Assembly: GCF_002086795.1 (NCBI RefSeq)
Contig: NZ_MVIM01000003.1
Coordinates: 372,001-436,000 of the forward strand
Direction of reading: 5' to 3'
Source: Mycolicibacterium tusciae
GTDB lineage: Bacteria; Actinomycetota; Actinomycetes; Mycobacteriales; Mycobacteriaceae
Length of the DNA stretch: 64,000 nt
Shown here: piece after piece, positions 1 through 8,390 of the stretch
Layout: every line of letters starts with the position of its first letter
Position numbering within the stretch: position 1 is the stretch's first letter
Made by a program: the position numbers and the translations under genes
The notes under the pieces: model-generated
Databases searched by the model: none
Told to the model about the DNA's origin: nothing
Seen by the model: the letters and a program-made list of their open reading frames with translations, nothing else

Positions 1-516
1 GGCGCGGGCAAGACGACGTTCGTCGGCGCAGTCTCCGAGATCATGCCGCTGCGGACCGAGGCGTTGGTGACCAATGCGTCCGAAGGCGTCGACGGCCTGG
101 ACGCGACCCCGTCGAAGACCACCACGACTGTGGCGATGGACTTCGGCCGGATCACCCTTGGCGAAGACCTCGTGCTGTACCTGTTCGGCACACCCGGACA
201 GCGCCGATTCTGGTTCATGTGGGACGACCTCATCCGCGGCGCTATCGGCGCGGTCATCCTGGTCGATGTCCGCCGCCTGCAGGACAGCTTCGCCGCGGTC
301 GACTTCTTCGAAGCCCGCCGCTTGCCGTTCCTGATCGCGATCAACGAGTTCGACGGTGCACCAAGATATTCCATTCAGGCGCTGCGCAAAGCGCTGGCGC
401 TCTCCGACCACATCCCGGTGGTCACGGTCGACGCCAGAGATCGTAACTCGTGCCGCGAGGCGCTGATCGCGGTCACCGAGTACGCGCTCGACACCCTGTC
501 CTCGCTGCCCGGCTGA
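1..516 (+). CDS. mfpB: Small GTPase of the mfp conservon (MfpB-like), 5' truncated
   Basis: This is a Ras/MglA-like cytoplasmic GTPase, and the reading frame is open from the first base of the window, so its N-terminus is missing. The visible part starts inside the P-loop (GAGKTT). It continues with a switch-region FGTPGQ motif and an NEFD motif in place of the usual NKxD. The stop is 4 nt before the GTG of the pentapeptide-repeat gene, so the two are co-transcribed. In mycobacteria this pair closes a conservon (sensor, roadblock, DUF742, GTPase, MfpA; Rv3365c-Rv3361c in M. tuberculosis). Work on M. smegmatis names the GTPase MfpB and links it to MfpA control of gyrase. The assignment rests on motifs plus the MfpA neighbour; the upstream partners lie outside the window. 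Confidence 0.85.
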   Translation, partial: GAGKTTFVGAVSEIMPLRTEALVTNASEGVDGLDATPSKTTTTVAMDFGRITLGEDLVLYLFGTPGQRRFWFMWDDLIRGAIGAVILVDVRRLQDSFAAVDFFEARRLPFLIAINEFDGAPRYSIQALRKALALSDHIPVVTVDARDRNSCREALIAVTEYALDTLSSLPG

Positions 517-520
517 ACCG

Positions 521-1084
521 GTGGGCGACAACGAACAGGCCTGGTTTGAAAGGGAGTTCGTCGCGTACGACTTTCGCGACGAGGATCTCAGCCGACTGCG
601 CACCGAACGTGCGGTTTTCGACGAATGCGACTTCCGCGGTGTCGATCTAGCCGAGTCCGAGCACGTCGGCTCGGCATTCCGGAACTGCCGATTCGAGCGG
701 GCCAGACTGCACCACAGCATATTTCAGCACTGCAGCATGCTGGGATCGGTGTTCACCGAATGTCAGATGCGCCCGCTGATACTTGTCGAGGTCGACCTCA
801 CGCTCGCGGTTCTCGGCGGGTGCGATCTGAAGAATGTCGACCTGTCCGGATGTCGGCTGCGGGAAGCCAGCCTGGTCGAAACCGACTTGCGCAAAGCGGT
901 GTTACGCGGCGCCGACCTTCGCGGCGCTCGCGTGCAGAAAACCCGCCTCGAGGAGTCCGATCTTCGGGGAGCGCGCACCGACGCGACGTTCTGGACCACC
1001 GCGGCCCTGCGCGGCGCGAAGATCGACGTCGACCAGGCGCTGGCCTACGCCGCGGCTCACGGTCTGAACATCCATGGGGAATAA
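521..1084 (+). CDS. mfpA: Pentapeptide-repeat DNA-gyrase-interacting protein MfpA
   Basis: This 187-aa protein is built almost entirely of pentapeptide repeats of the A(D/N)Lxx type, for example blocks around residues 20-60 and 95-155 (RGADLRGARV, EESDLRGART). It folds as a right-handed quadrilateral beta-helix that mimics B-DNA. Known MfpA binds DNA gyrase and gives low-level fluoroquinolone resistance. Length (about 183-192 aa in the family) and motifs such as SAFRNC and TLAVLGG agree closely with the M. tuberculosis protein as I remember it. The GTG start at 521 gives the family N-terminus. The gene follows the mfpB-like GTPase by 4 nt and is probably translated from the same mRNA. Whether this allele alters drug susceptibility cannot be judged from sequence. 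Confidence 0.93.
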   Translation: MGDNEQAWFEREFVAYDFRDEDLSRLRTERAVFDECDFRGVDLAESEHVGSAFRNCRFERARLHHSIFQHCSMLGSVFTECQMRPLILVEVDLTLAVLGGCDLKNVDLSGCRLREASLVETDLRKAVLRGADLRGARVQKTRLEESDLRGARTDATFWTTAALRGAKIDVDQALAYAAAHGLNIHGE

Positions 1085-1111
1085 CCGCTGTACATTCACG
1101 TTGAGAGCTGC

Positions 1112-1975
1112 ATGCGAGCTGGTGAGATGACTGCGCAGACGGGGTTTCACGACGGAGAACTCGCGGTTCAGGACCGCGCAGGCGTCCGCGCGCAGGCGGC
1201 CCGCCTCGGGGAGGCGATGCTCTCCACTCCCGATCTGAACGGCGGCATGGGTGCCTTTCTGGCGGCCCGCGACTTCGCCGTGCTGACGGCCCGTGACGCC
1301 GACGGCCGGTTGTGGACGTCACCGCTGCTCTCCTCGCCCGGGTTCCTGCAGGCACACGACCACGAGCTGAAGGTCCACGCCCTGCCCTCGCCCGGTGACC
1401 CGTTGCACGACCTCGCCGCGGAGCAGCCGGTCGGCTTGCTCGCCATCGAGTTCGCCACCCGTCGCAGGGTCCGGGTCAACGGCACCCTGGCCCTGGTCGG
1501 CGACGACGGCCTACTGCTCGCGGTGGAACAGGCATACGGCAACTGCCCCAAGTACATTCATCCACGCCATCTCGAGCATTCCGACACTGCGGCGCCGGCT
1601 ATCGAACGTTCGCCGGCGCTCAGCGCCGAGCACGCACAGCTCATCGCCGGCGCCGACACCTTCTTCCTCGGCACCATTCATCCGACTCGCGGAGCGGACG
1701 CCTCCCATCGGGGCGGCCCGCCCGGATTCGTCCGTGTCGAGGGCAACCGCCTGTGGTGGCCGGACTATCCGGGCAACAACATGTTCAACAGCTTCGGCAA
1801 TCTCGCGGTGGATCCCAGTGCTGCGCTGCTGTTCATCGACTTCGACACGGGCACGACGCTGCACATCTCAGGCACCGCCACCGTCGAATGGGTGACGCCA
1901 AGCGACATCGACGGTGGTACCGGACGTCGCGTCAGCCTGACGGTCGAGTCGGTGGTGTGGGGTGCTCGCTGGTGA
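1112..1975 (+). CDS. Pyridoxamine 5'-phosphate oxidase-fold flavin/F420-type protein
   Basis: This 287-aa protein has the split-barrel PPOX-like fold used by FMN-, F420- or heme-binding oxidoreductases. Residues about 45-75 (FAVLTARDADGRLWTSPLLSSPGF) and the second-half block around residues 205-245 (GFVRVEGNRLWWPDYPGNNMFNSFGNL) are typical of the pyridoxamine-phosphate-oxidase-related family. The exact substrate is unknown. A TACATT -10-like box at 1091-1096 and GAGAG before the ATG support the start at 1112; ATG 1127 is an alternative. Its 3' end overlaps a spurious upstream extension of the next gene, whose real start is 2037. Confidence 0.75.
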   Translation: MRAGEMTAQTGFHDGELAVQDRAGVRAQAARLGEAMLSTPDLNGGMGAFLAARDFAVLTARDADGRLWTSPLLSSPGFLQAHDHELKVHALPSPGDPLHDLAAEQPVGLLAIEFATRRRVRVNGTLALVGDDGLLLAVEQAYGNCPKYIHPRHLEHSDTAAPAIERSPALSAEHAQLIAGADTFFLGTIHPTRGADASHRGGPPGFVRVEGNRLWWPDYPGNNMFNSFGNLAVDPSAALLFIDFDTGTTLHISGTATVEWVTPSDIDGGTGRRVSLTVESVVWGARW

Positions 1976-2036
1976 GCACCCGCCACGATCGCTGAATCTC
2001 GCCTGCGCTCGCCCCGACGGAGAGCATGATCAGGAG

Positions 2037-3311
2037 ATGGCAGCCACCTGGGACATGATCGATCGCTATGTCGTCATCTCTACTGACACACATGCAGGCG
2101 CGGATCTCTACGACTACAAGGAGTATCTGCCCGCGCGACTTCATGACGATTTCGACGCATGGGCGAAGACCTACATCAGCCCCTTCGACGACCTGATCAT
2201 CGCGACCGCCAAACGCAACTGGGATCACGAGCTGCGGATGTCGGAGATGGACGCCGACGGGGTGGCCGCCGAAGTGCTGCTGCCCAACACCGTGCCGCCG
2301 TTCTTCCCGACGTCCCCGAACATCACGATCAGCCTGCCGCGCACCCGCGAAGAGTTCGAACACCGATGGGCAGGCGTGCAGGCCCACAACCGGTGGCAGG
2401 TCGACTTCTGCTCGCTGGCACCGGATCGGCGTCGCGGGCTGATCCAGATATTTCCCAACGACATCGAGCTCGCTCTCGAGGAGATCCGCTGGGGTGCGCA
2501 GCAGCGGTGCTTCGGCGGCGTACTGCTGCCGGCGGTCTCCCCCGGGGATCCGAACGTCGCCCCGCTCTTTCATACGCGCTACGAACCGATCTGGGCGCTG
2601 TGTACCGAGCTCGACCTGACGCTGGTTCAGCACGCGGGTGCGGGCAGCCCCGTGATGCCGATGGATCAGCCGGCGTCGAACGCAGTGCTGGTGACCGAGA
2701 TGGCACTGTGGGCGCAGCGTACGGTCAGCCATCTCATTCTCGCCGGGGTGTTCGAGCGCCACCCGACATTGCGCTTCGTGCCGACCGAGCAGGGGACCAT
2801 GTGGTTGCAAAACCAGATGATGCTGCTCGACGTCATGGTGCCGAGCATGAAAACCGAAGCGGGCAACCGTACCTACGGAATGTTCGGCGGTTCGTCGATC
2901 GACGAGCTGACCATGGCGCCGAGCGAATATGCCAAGCGCAACTGCTACCTGGCGTCCGAACTCACGCCGTTCGAGAAGTCGATGGTCGACTACATGGGCG
3001 CCGATCACATCATGTGGGGCAGCGATTATCCGCACGAGGAAGGCTTCGCGCCGCATTCCAAGCTGGCGATCCGATGGGCGCTACACGACCAGCCCGAGGC
3101 CAACTGCCGAAAGATACTGGGCGGCAACGCCGGTCGCCTGTACCGCTTTGATCTCGACACGCTCGCACCGATTGCCGCCAAGATCGGGCCGACGGTCGCT
3201 GAGGTCGCAACACCGTTGGGGGACACCGGTTACGTCGCTCCGCCCGCGTTCGGTTACCGCCCGTTCGAAGGTGGGCTGGCGCTCAAGCGGTTGGCTCCGG
3301 CACGGGTTTGA
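2037..3311 (+). CDS. Amidohydrolase-2 family metal-dependent hydrolase
   Basis: This 424-aa cytoplasmic TIM-barrel hydrolase belongs to the amidohydrolase-related (PF04909) family, which includes decarboxylases and hydrolases acting on aromatic or lactone substrates. The N-terminal STDTHAG motif stands where the family has its first metal-binding D-x-H. Further features are EMDADGVAAEVLLPN, a central LVQHAGAG histidine, and the C-terminal MWGSDYPHEEG block that normally carries the last catalytic aspartate. The start chosen is ATG 2037 (MAATWDMID), because the longer frame begins inside the previous gene. GGAGAG about 12 nt upstream could be the ribosome site. The last 29 nt overlap the convergent GNAT gene. 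The natural substrate is unknown. Confidence 0.82.
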   Translation: MAATWDMIDRYVVISTDTHAGADLYDYKEYLPARLHDDFDAWAKTYISPFDDLIIATAKRNWDHELRMSEMDADGVAAEVLLPNTVPPFFPTSPNITISLPRTREEFEHRWAGVQAHNRWQVDFCSLAPDRRRGLIQIFPNDIELALEEIRWGAQQRCFGGVLLPAVSPGDPNVAPLFHTRYEPIWALCTELDLTLVQHAGAGSPVMPMDQPASNAVLVTEMALWAQRTVSHLILAGVFERHPTLRFVPTEQGTMWLQNQMMLLDVMVPSMKTEAGNRTYGMFGGSSIDELTMAPSEYAKRNCYLASELTPFEKSMVDYMGADHIMWGSDYPHEEGFAPHSKLAIRWALHDQPEANCRKILGGNAGRLYRFDLDTLAPIAAKIGPTVAEVATPLGDTGYVAPPAFGYRPFEGGLALKRLAPARV

Positions 3312-4119
3312 CCAGGATCGCGCGCGTGTAGAGCAGGTCGAAACCGCGGCGCTGCACGTTTTCCTGGGACTTGGAACCGGGCGCCGTCGTGACGACCGCG
3401 ATGTCGCATCCCGCCGCGGCCGCGTCGACGAGCCGGGCCGCAAGCAACGCAGTCTGTACCCCGCGTCTGCGGTGTGCGGGAGCTGTTGCGGCACCGGTGA
3501 GTTGCGCGATGCCGTCGGCGAAGCGAACACTCGCCGCGCCCGCGACGACTCCGTCGGCCGTCGCGACGTAGCGAGTCGCCCCGGCGGCCACCATGTCGCG
3601 GGTCGCGTCGGCAAGGACGTCGCGCGGGAATTCCTCGTGCGACGCGACGCCTTGGGTGTCCGGGTTGGCGAAGCCTTCGACGACCGTGTCGAGCCAGGTC
3701 TCGAAATCCTCGTCAGCGCTCGGTCGAACATCGACACCGGGCGGTGTGACCCGCTCCAACCCGTCGGCCAGGGGGCGGCCGAGCACGTTCTCGAAGGAGA
3801 CCAGCTGATAGCCGCGAGCTGTCAGCGCCGCGGCGATCTCGGGGTCGGCCAGGTGCGCCAGCTCGACCTGGGTCGGGCAGCCGCGCGACCCGAAAGCCGT
3901 TTCGATCTCCTGCAAGTCGGCGTCGGATGGCATGCCGCCGAACCCGAGACCGACGACCTTGTTGAAGGGCGAGTTCTCGCCGGCGAAACACGCTGCGCCG
4001 CCCGCCATCGCGATCTCGAAGCCCTCACCGCCACGGCGCCGTGCCGCATCGGCACCCGCGGCAATGAGACCTGCCTCCGCGCTCTCGATGCGCTCGGCCA
4101 GCGCAGTGCTGCAGAACAT
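3283..4119 (-). CDS. GNAT-family N-acetyltransferase
   Basis: This is a 278-aa protein whose C-terminal half (about residues 130-270) is a GNAT acetyl-CoA-binding domain. The pyrophosphate-binding motif A is visible as HRRRGVQTALLAARL, preceded by a beta-strand block VAGAASVRFADGIAQLTGAATAP. The N-terminal half resembles a degenerate second GNAT domain. The ATG is 4 nt after the stop of the FHA-ABC transporter gene, so the two form an operon. The 3' end overlaps the convergent amidohydrolase gene by 29 nt. The acyl acceptor is unknown. Confidence 0.82.
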   Translation of the reverse strand: MFCSTALAERIESAEAGLIAAGADAARRRGGEGFEIAMAGGAACFAGENSPFNKVVGLGFGGMPSDADLQEIETAFGSRGCPTQVELAHLADPEIAAALTARGYQLVSFENVLGRPLADGLERVTPPGVDVRPSADEDFETWLDTVVEGFANPDTQGVASHEEFPRDVLADATRDMVAAGATRYVATADGVVAGAASVRFADGIAQLTGAATAPAHRRRGVQTALLAARLVDAAAAGCDIAVVTTAPGSKSQENVQRRGFDLLYTRAILVKPVPEPTA

Positions 4120-4123
4120 CGAA

Positions 4124-6787
4124 TCAGTTGGCAGCGGCGAGCCGGATCTTCCACCGCACCAGGCTCAGGTAGCCGACGCAGATCAGGCCTTGCATGGCCA
4201 TGTTGAACCACCAGGCGCCCGCGGTGTGCTTCCAATGCGAGTCTTGTGGTGTCAGCGGGCCCGGTACGAGCCTGATCAGATCGATCGTCGATGCCGTCGA
4301 GGCGAAGCCCCAGCGGGCTGGGGTGACCCACGCCATCTGGTCGAGCACGATGCGACCGGTCACCGGGATCATCCCGCCCTGGAACACCAGCTGCGACATG
4401 ATCGCGATCACCAGCAGCGGCATGATCTGCTCGTTCGACTTGGCAATCGCCGAAAGCGCCAAGCCGACCATGGCCGCGCCGACACAGCACGCCGCGACGT
4501 CGACATATAACTCCAGGGACCGGTTCGGTAGCACCGCGCCGCTCTCGACGGCGCCGGGACCCCACCCCTTGCCCCAGATGTTGATCGCGACAACGATGCC
4601 GGACTGCAGCAACGCAAAGCAGGAGAATACGAAGACCTTCGCGAGCATGTAAGCGGTCGTTGACAATCCGACCGCCTGCTCGCGCAGGAAGATCGCCCGT
4701 TCACCGATCAGCGCCCGGATCGTCAGCGCGGTGCCCATGAAGATGGCGCCGACGTTGAGCAGCACCAGAATCTGTCCCGGCTCGTTCGGCGCTTCACCGC
4801 CCTGGATCGCCGGAACGGGAACACCGAAGCCGACGTCTCCGGGCACCGACAGCGACAGTGCGCCCATGATGAACGGCAGGAACGCCAAGAAGAGGAAGTA
4901 GCCGCGATCCGAGATGATCAGTCGCATCTGGCGGCGGGCGATTGTGGAGAACTGCTTGGGCAGACTCGTCTTGGTCGGTTCGCCGAGATCGGACGGTTTC
5001 TCGATCGCCGGGGGCGGCGCTGGCGGCCCGTGCTGGGCGAGGTAGCGCTGCTTGGCCGCTTCGGGGTCACCGGCGACCGAGCTGAAGATGTCGGCCCAGT
5101 TGGTGGTGCCCATCGATGAGCCGATCTCGCTGGGCGGCCCGTAGAACGCGGTCTTTCCGCCCGGTGCCAGCAGCAGCACCTGGTCGCAGACATCGAGATA
5201 GGTCAGCGAGTGCGTCACCACCAGCACGACGCGGCCCGCGTCGGCGAGCTGGCGCAGCATCGTCATGACCTGTCGGTCCAGCGCGGGGTCCAGACCCGAG
5301 GTGGGCTCGTCCAGGATCAGCAGCGATGGTCCGGTCAGCAGCTCGAGGGCGACGGAGGCGCGTTTGCGCTGACCGCCGGAGAGCTTGTCGACGCGGGTTT
5401 CGAGATGCTTGGTCATCTCGAGTTCCTCGAGGACCTGCATGACGACCTGCTCGCGGTCGGCCTTCGTGGTGTCGGGCGGCAACCGCAGCTCGGCGGCGAA
5501 CATCAGCGCCTGCCGGACGGTCAGCTGGCCGTGCACGACGTCGTCCTGGGGAACCATGCCGATCCGGGAGCGCAGCGAGGCGTACTCGGCGTGGATGTTG
5601 TGACCTTCGAAGGACACGGTGCCGCTCGTCGGATGGGTGTAGCCGGCCACCAGCTTCGCGAAGGTCGACTTGCCTGCGCCCGACGGGCCGATCACGGCGG
5701 TCAGGGTGCCGGGGCGCGCCGCGATCGAGATGCTGTCCAGCAGAGTCTTATTGCCCTCGATGGTCCACGTGACCGAGTGCACTTCCAGGCCACCGGTCTG
5801 GGTGGCCGCTGCAGTCTCGGTGCGACGGGCCAGCGTGCCGCCGGTGAACACGAGGTCGATGTTGCCGATCGTGACGGTGTCACCCTCACGCAGCAGCGCC
5901 GAATCGACACGGGCGCCGTTGACGAACGTCCCGTTGATGCTGCGGTTGTCCCGGATTTCGGTGCCGTTCGGTGTCGGCAGCAGGGTCGCGTGATGTCGGG
6001 ACGCCAGCACATCCGGTACGACGATGTCGTTGTCGGTGGCTCGCCCGATCTTGATCGCGCCCGGGCCGGCCACTGCGGCGGGCTTGTTCGGCCGCAGGAT
6101 CTTCAGCATGCTCGTCGCGAGATTGCCCTCACCCGCACGTGGGGCGGCGGTCGGGCCCATCGCGGTGACCGACTCGAGCGCCGGCTGCGACATCGGCTGC
6201 GAATTCGGGGGTGGCCGCAGCGGCGGCGCGGGGCTCGACGGGGCGGACGGATACCCCGGCCCACCGCGGGCGGCCGGTTGTGGCGAGGAAGGGTATCGCG
6301 GTTGCGGCGCGGACGGGTACGCCGGCGGGCGCTGCGTGCTCGGCGGCGGCTGCGGCCGCGAAACCTGCGGCGAGGAGGCCGGCGGATGTGACGGTGTCTG
6401 CGTGGGCCACGACGTGTCAGCCGGGCGCGCCGCGTTGATGGGTACCGACTGGGTCGGTGTCCGACCGGCGGCGCCTTGATGCCGCCCGATCTCGAAACTC
6501 AATTGCGGCCCATCGGGATTGCCGATGTTGAGATGCTGACCGTCCTGCAGGTCAACGGTGGGCACCCGACGGTTGTTGACGTACATCCCGTTGAGGCTGC
6601 CGTTGTCGATGGCGACCCACCGCCCCTGGTCGAACCGCAGCACAAGGTGCGCGCGCGAGATCAACGGATGTGCGATTCGGATGTCGGCGCGAAGATCGCG
6701 GCCGACGACTACGTCGTTGCCCGGTGCGAACGTTCGGGTCGACCCGTCGTGTCGAACGGTCAGCGCGGGTGGGGCTGGTCGGCTCAT
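4124..6787 (-). CDS. FHA-domain ABC exporter, Rv1747-like
   Basis: This 887-aa half-transporter carries two FHA domains, near residues 10-105 and 225-315; the second shows GRATDNDIV and NRSINGTFVNG. A Pro-rich linker (about 110-220) separates them. An ATP-binding domain follows, with Walker A GPSGAGKST, signature LSGGQRKR and Walker B LLILDEPTSGLD. The C-terminal ABC-2-type permease has about six membrane segments. The layout matches M. tuberculosis Rv1747, which is phosphorylated by PknF and implicated in phosphatidylinositol-mannoside export. ATG 6787 (MSRPAPPAL) is preferred over an in-frame TTG three codons upstream, because the family begins MS(Q/R)PA. It is cotranscribed with the GNAT gene 4 nt downstream. 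The linker is rich in Ser/Thr-Pro and could take Ser/Thr kinase marks. Confidence 0.9.
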   Translation of the reverse strand: MSRPAPPALTVRHDGSTRTFAPGNDVVVGRDLRADIRIAHPLISRAHLVLRFDQGRWVAIDNGSLNGMYVNNRRVPTVDLQDGQHLNIGNPDGPQLSFEIGRHQGAAGRTPTQSVPINAARPADTSWPTQTPSHPPASSPQVSRPQPPPSTQRPPAYPSAPQPRYPSSPQPAARGGPGYPSAPSSPAPPLRPPPNSQPMSQPALESVTAMGPTAAPRAGEGNLATSMLKILRPNKPAAVAGPGAIKIGRATDNDIVVPDVLASRHHATLLPTPNGTEIRDNRSINGTFVNGARVDSALLREGDTVTIGNIDLVFTGGTLARRTETAAATQTGGLEVHSVTWTIEGNKTLLDSISIAARPGTLTAVIGPSGAGKSTFAKLVAGYTHPTSGTVSFEGHNIHAEYASLRSRIGMVPQDDVVHGQLTVRQALMFAAELRLPPDTTKADREQVVMQVLEELEMTKHLETRVDKLSGGQRKRASVALELLTGPSLLILDEPTSGLDPALDRQVMTMLRQLADAGRVVLVVTHSLTYLDVCDQVLLLAPGGKTAFYGPPSEIGSSMGTTNWADIFSSVAGDPEAAKQRYLAQHGPPAPPPAIEKPSDLGEPTKTSLPKQFSTIARRQMRLIISDRGYFLFLAFLPFIMGALSLSVPGDVGFGVPVPAIQGGEAPNEPGQILVLLNVGAIFMGTALTIRALIGERAIFLREQAVGLSTTAYMLAKVFVFSCFALLQSGIVVAINIWGKGWGPGAVESGAVLPNRSLELYVDVAACCVGAAMVGLALSAIAKSNEQIMPLLVIAIMSQLVFQGGMIPVTGRIVLDQMAWVTPARWGFASTASTIDLIRLVPGPLTPQDSHWKHTAGAWWFNMAMQGLICVGYLSLVRWKIRLAAAN

Positions 6788-6850
6788 CGCGACCAACTCT
6801 ATCGGTATGACACCGATCTCGGCGCAGGTCTGGGGGTCGTCAATCCGCAG

Positions 6851-7258
6851 TCATCGGCACGGAATGCGCCATTGGGCAGTGTCAGTGATCTGGTGCAGTG
6901 CGGATATCCGGTCGCCCCGCGTCGTGATGACGTGAGCGAAAGCGGCATCGACAGCCGTCGCGCCGTCACGCGAAGGACCCCGGTACCGACCGATCACGAC
7001 GATCCGGTCATCGTCGACCGAGAGGAATTCGACGGGGTCCACGGTCACGTCGTAGAGCGCGTCAATGCGGCCCCAGACCCCGGCGATCATGTCGTGCGGG
7101 CCGTTGTGCTGACCGCCGACATCGTGCGGCATACCCGCGCTGACCGTGCCGACGAAATCATCGGTGAGCAGCGCGAACAACTCGTCGGCTGCGGACCGGG
7201 CGATGGCGTCGTAGAAGCGCTGCGCGACGGTGACGGGGCCGGATTCGGACAGGGACAC
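6851..7258 (-). CDS. SnoaL-like / NTF2-fold protein
   Basis: This small cone-shaped alpha+beta protein of the SnoaL_2/NTF2-like superfamily has 135 aa from GTG 7258. Core features are VTVAQRFYDAIARSAADELFALLTDDF at the N-terminus and a DRIVVIGRYRG strand. Members are ketosteroid-isomerase-like or polyketide-cyclase-like, or merely binding proteins; the substrate is unknown. The start matters here: an upstream ATG at 7276 lies inside the 11-4-11 palindrome and has no ribosome site. GTG 7258 has a GGAGG five bases upstream (7264-7268). It is transcribed divergently from a TetR regulator across the operator and is the likely regulated target. Confidence 0.75.
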   Translation of the reverse strand: MSLSESGPVTVAQRFYDAIARSAADELFALLTDDFVGTVSAGMPHDVGGQHNGPHDMIAGVWGRIDALYDVTVDPVEFLSVDDDRIVVIGRYRGPSRDGATAVDAAFAHVITTRGDRISALHQITDTAQWRIPCR

Positions 7259-7273
7259 GGCTGCCTCCAAACT

Positions 7274-7299
7274 CATAATAGAGAGTGATCTCTATTATG
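7274..7299. promoter_or_regulatory. Perfect 11-4-11 palindrome, probable TetR operator
   Basis: The left arm CATAATAGAGA (7274-7284) and right arm TCTCTATTATG (7289-7299) are exact reverse complements around the spacer GTGA. The site fills the gap between the divergent SnoaL-like gene and the TetR gene, ending 8 nt before the regulator's ATG. Position and symmetry are those of an autoregulatory TetR operator; that the adjacent regulator binds it is inference. Confidence 0.75.
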
Positions 7300-7307
7300 A
7301 TAGGACG

Positions 7308-7871
7308 ATGCCAAGGCCCGCGCGATACACCGTCGACCAACTGCTCGACGCTGCGGCGACCCTGCTGGCTGACGAGGGACCGGCCGTCGTCACCATGTCG
7401 GCTGTCGCGCGCGCGGTGGGTGCGCCCAGCGGATCGATGTATCACCGCTTTCCGACCAGGGCCGCCCTGTGCGGCGAGTTGTGGATTCGCACCGAAACGC
7501 GCTTCCACTCCGGCATCACCGCGGCGTTATCCGACCCGGCAGACCCGCAGACCCGGTGTGTCGCCGCAGCCCGGTTCACGGTGCGCTGGTGCCGCGCGCA
7601 TCCGAACGAAGCGCAGGTGCTGCTGGCCGGGGCCGACGCGCTGGCCGCCGCGGACTGGCCAGAACACCTGACCGCGGCCAGGCAACGTCTGCACCGCAAA
7701 CTGCGGCACCTCATGAAAGAGGTGCCGGCCGTGACGGATCGAGTCAACGCCGCCGTCGTCGACATTCCCTATGCCGTCGTCCGGCGGCATCTGCTGGCCA
7801 AGCAGGCCATTCCCGGCAGCGCGGACAGCATCGTTGCCGACTGCGCGATGGCCCTCATCCCTGCCGGCTGA
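7308..7871 (+). CDS. TetR-family transcriptional regulator
   Basis: This 187-aa dimeric repressor has an N-terminal TetR helix-turn-helix at residues about 8-55 (YTVDQLLDAAATLL ... SAVARAVGAPSGSMYHRF). Its C-terminal ligand domain is typical of the family but not informative about ligand. ATG 7308 is chosen because it gives the standard short N-terminus (MPRPARYT); an open frame extends upstream through the palindrome without a plausible start. AGGA lies only 2 nt before the ATG, so the transcript may be leaderless. It probably represses itself and the divergent SnoaL-like gene through the palindrome at 7274-7299. Confidence 0.9.
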   Translation: MPRPARYTVDQLLDAAATLLADEGPAVVTMSAVARAVGAPSGSMYHRFPTRAALCGELWIRTETRFHSGITAALSDPADPQTRCVAAARFTVRWCRAHPNEAQVLLAGADALAAADWPEHLTAARQRLHRKLRHLMKEVPAVTDRVNAAVVDIPYAVVRRHLLAKQAIPGSADSIVADCAMALIPAG

Positions 7872-7922
7872 GAAACGCAAATAAGTGCCGGTTCGTACGG
7901 CGAGTCGCTCGGCGTCGAAGCT

Positions 7923-8390
7923 GTGTTCGTGGTGTCGTTGATCATGGTGTCCAAGCCGCCTGCAGCCCTGCTCACGGGCGTGGCGGCGGTGCTGGGGGTG
8001 GCCGCGGCGATCACGTCGCCGATGGCAGCCGCAGACCAGGCGTACCCCACTGATGATCGCGGTTTCGTCGACTCGCAGATTCGCTGCGACGCGCCCCAGT
8101 CGGCGGTCGCATTCAGCCGCACCGAACAATCCATCGTGGCGATCTGCGTTGACCAGGCCGGCCGCTACCAATACCGGGGAGCGCAGGTGGCCAACGAGGA
8201 CGCCGTGCTCACCGTGGTGGCCGAACCGACGGTGCCCGGCGAATTCTTCGCCCAAAAGGACGGCGTCACCTACACCGTGACCGCGCAGAACCTGATCATC
8301 AAGACCGACGAGTGGGTGCGCACCGAACCGGTGCTGCAATTCGGCACGCAGCCGATGCTCGCGGTGGAGATGCCTACACCGCCCCGCTAA
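7923..8390 (+). CDS. Small secreted protein of unknown function
   Basis: This protein of up to 155 aa has an N-terminal signal peptide: a hydrophobic run around residues 14-30 (PAALLTGVAAVLGVAAAI) followed by an Ala-rich cleavage region near AAADQ. The mature part is about 115 aa, contains two Cys (residues about 54 and 74) that could form a disulfide, and has no motif I recognise. No clear ribosome site is seen; GTG 7923 is used here, but ATG 7944 gives a more conventional signal peptide (MVSKPPAA). The last 4 nt overlap the convergent flavin oxidoreductase gene. Confidence 0.6.
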   Translation: MFVVSLIMVSKPPAALLTGVAAVLGVAAAITSPMAAADQAYPTDDRGFVDSQIRCDAPQSAVAFSRTEQSIVAICVDQAGRYQYRGAQVANEDAVLTVVAEPTVPGEFFAQKDGVTYTVTAQNLIIKTDEWVRTEPVLQFGTQPMLAVEMPTPPR

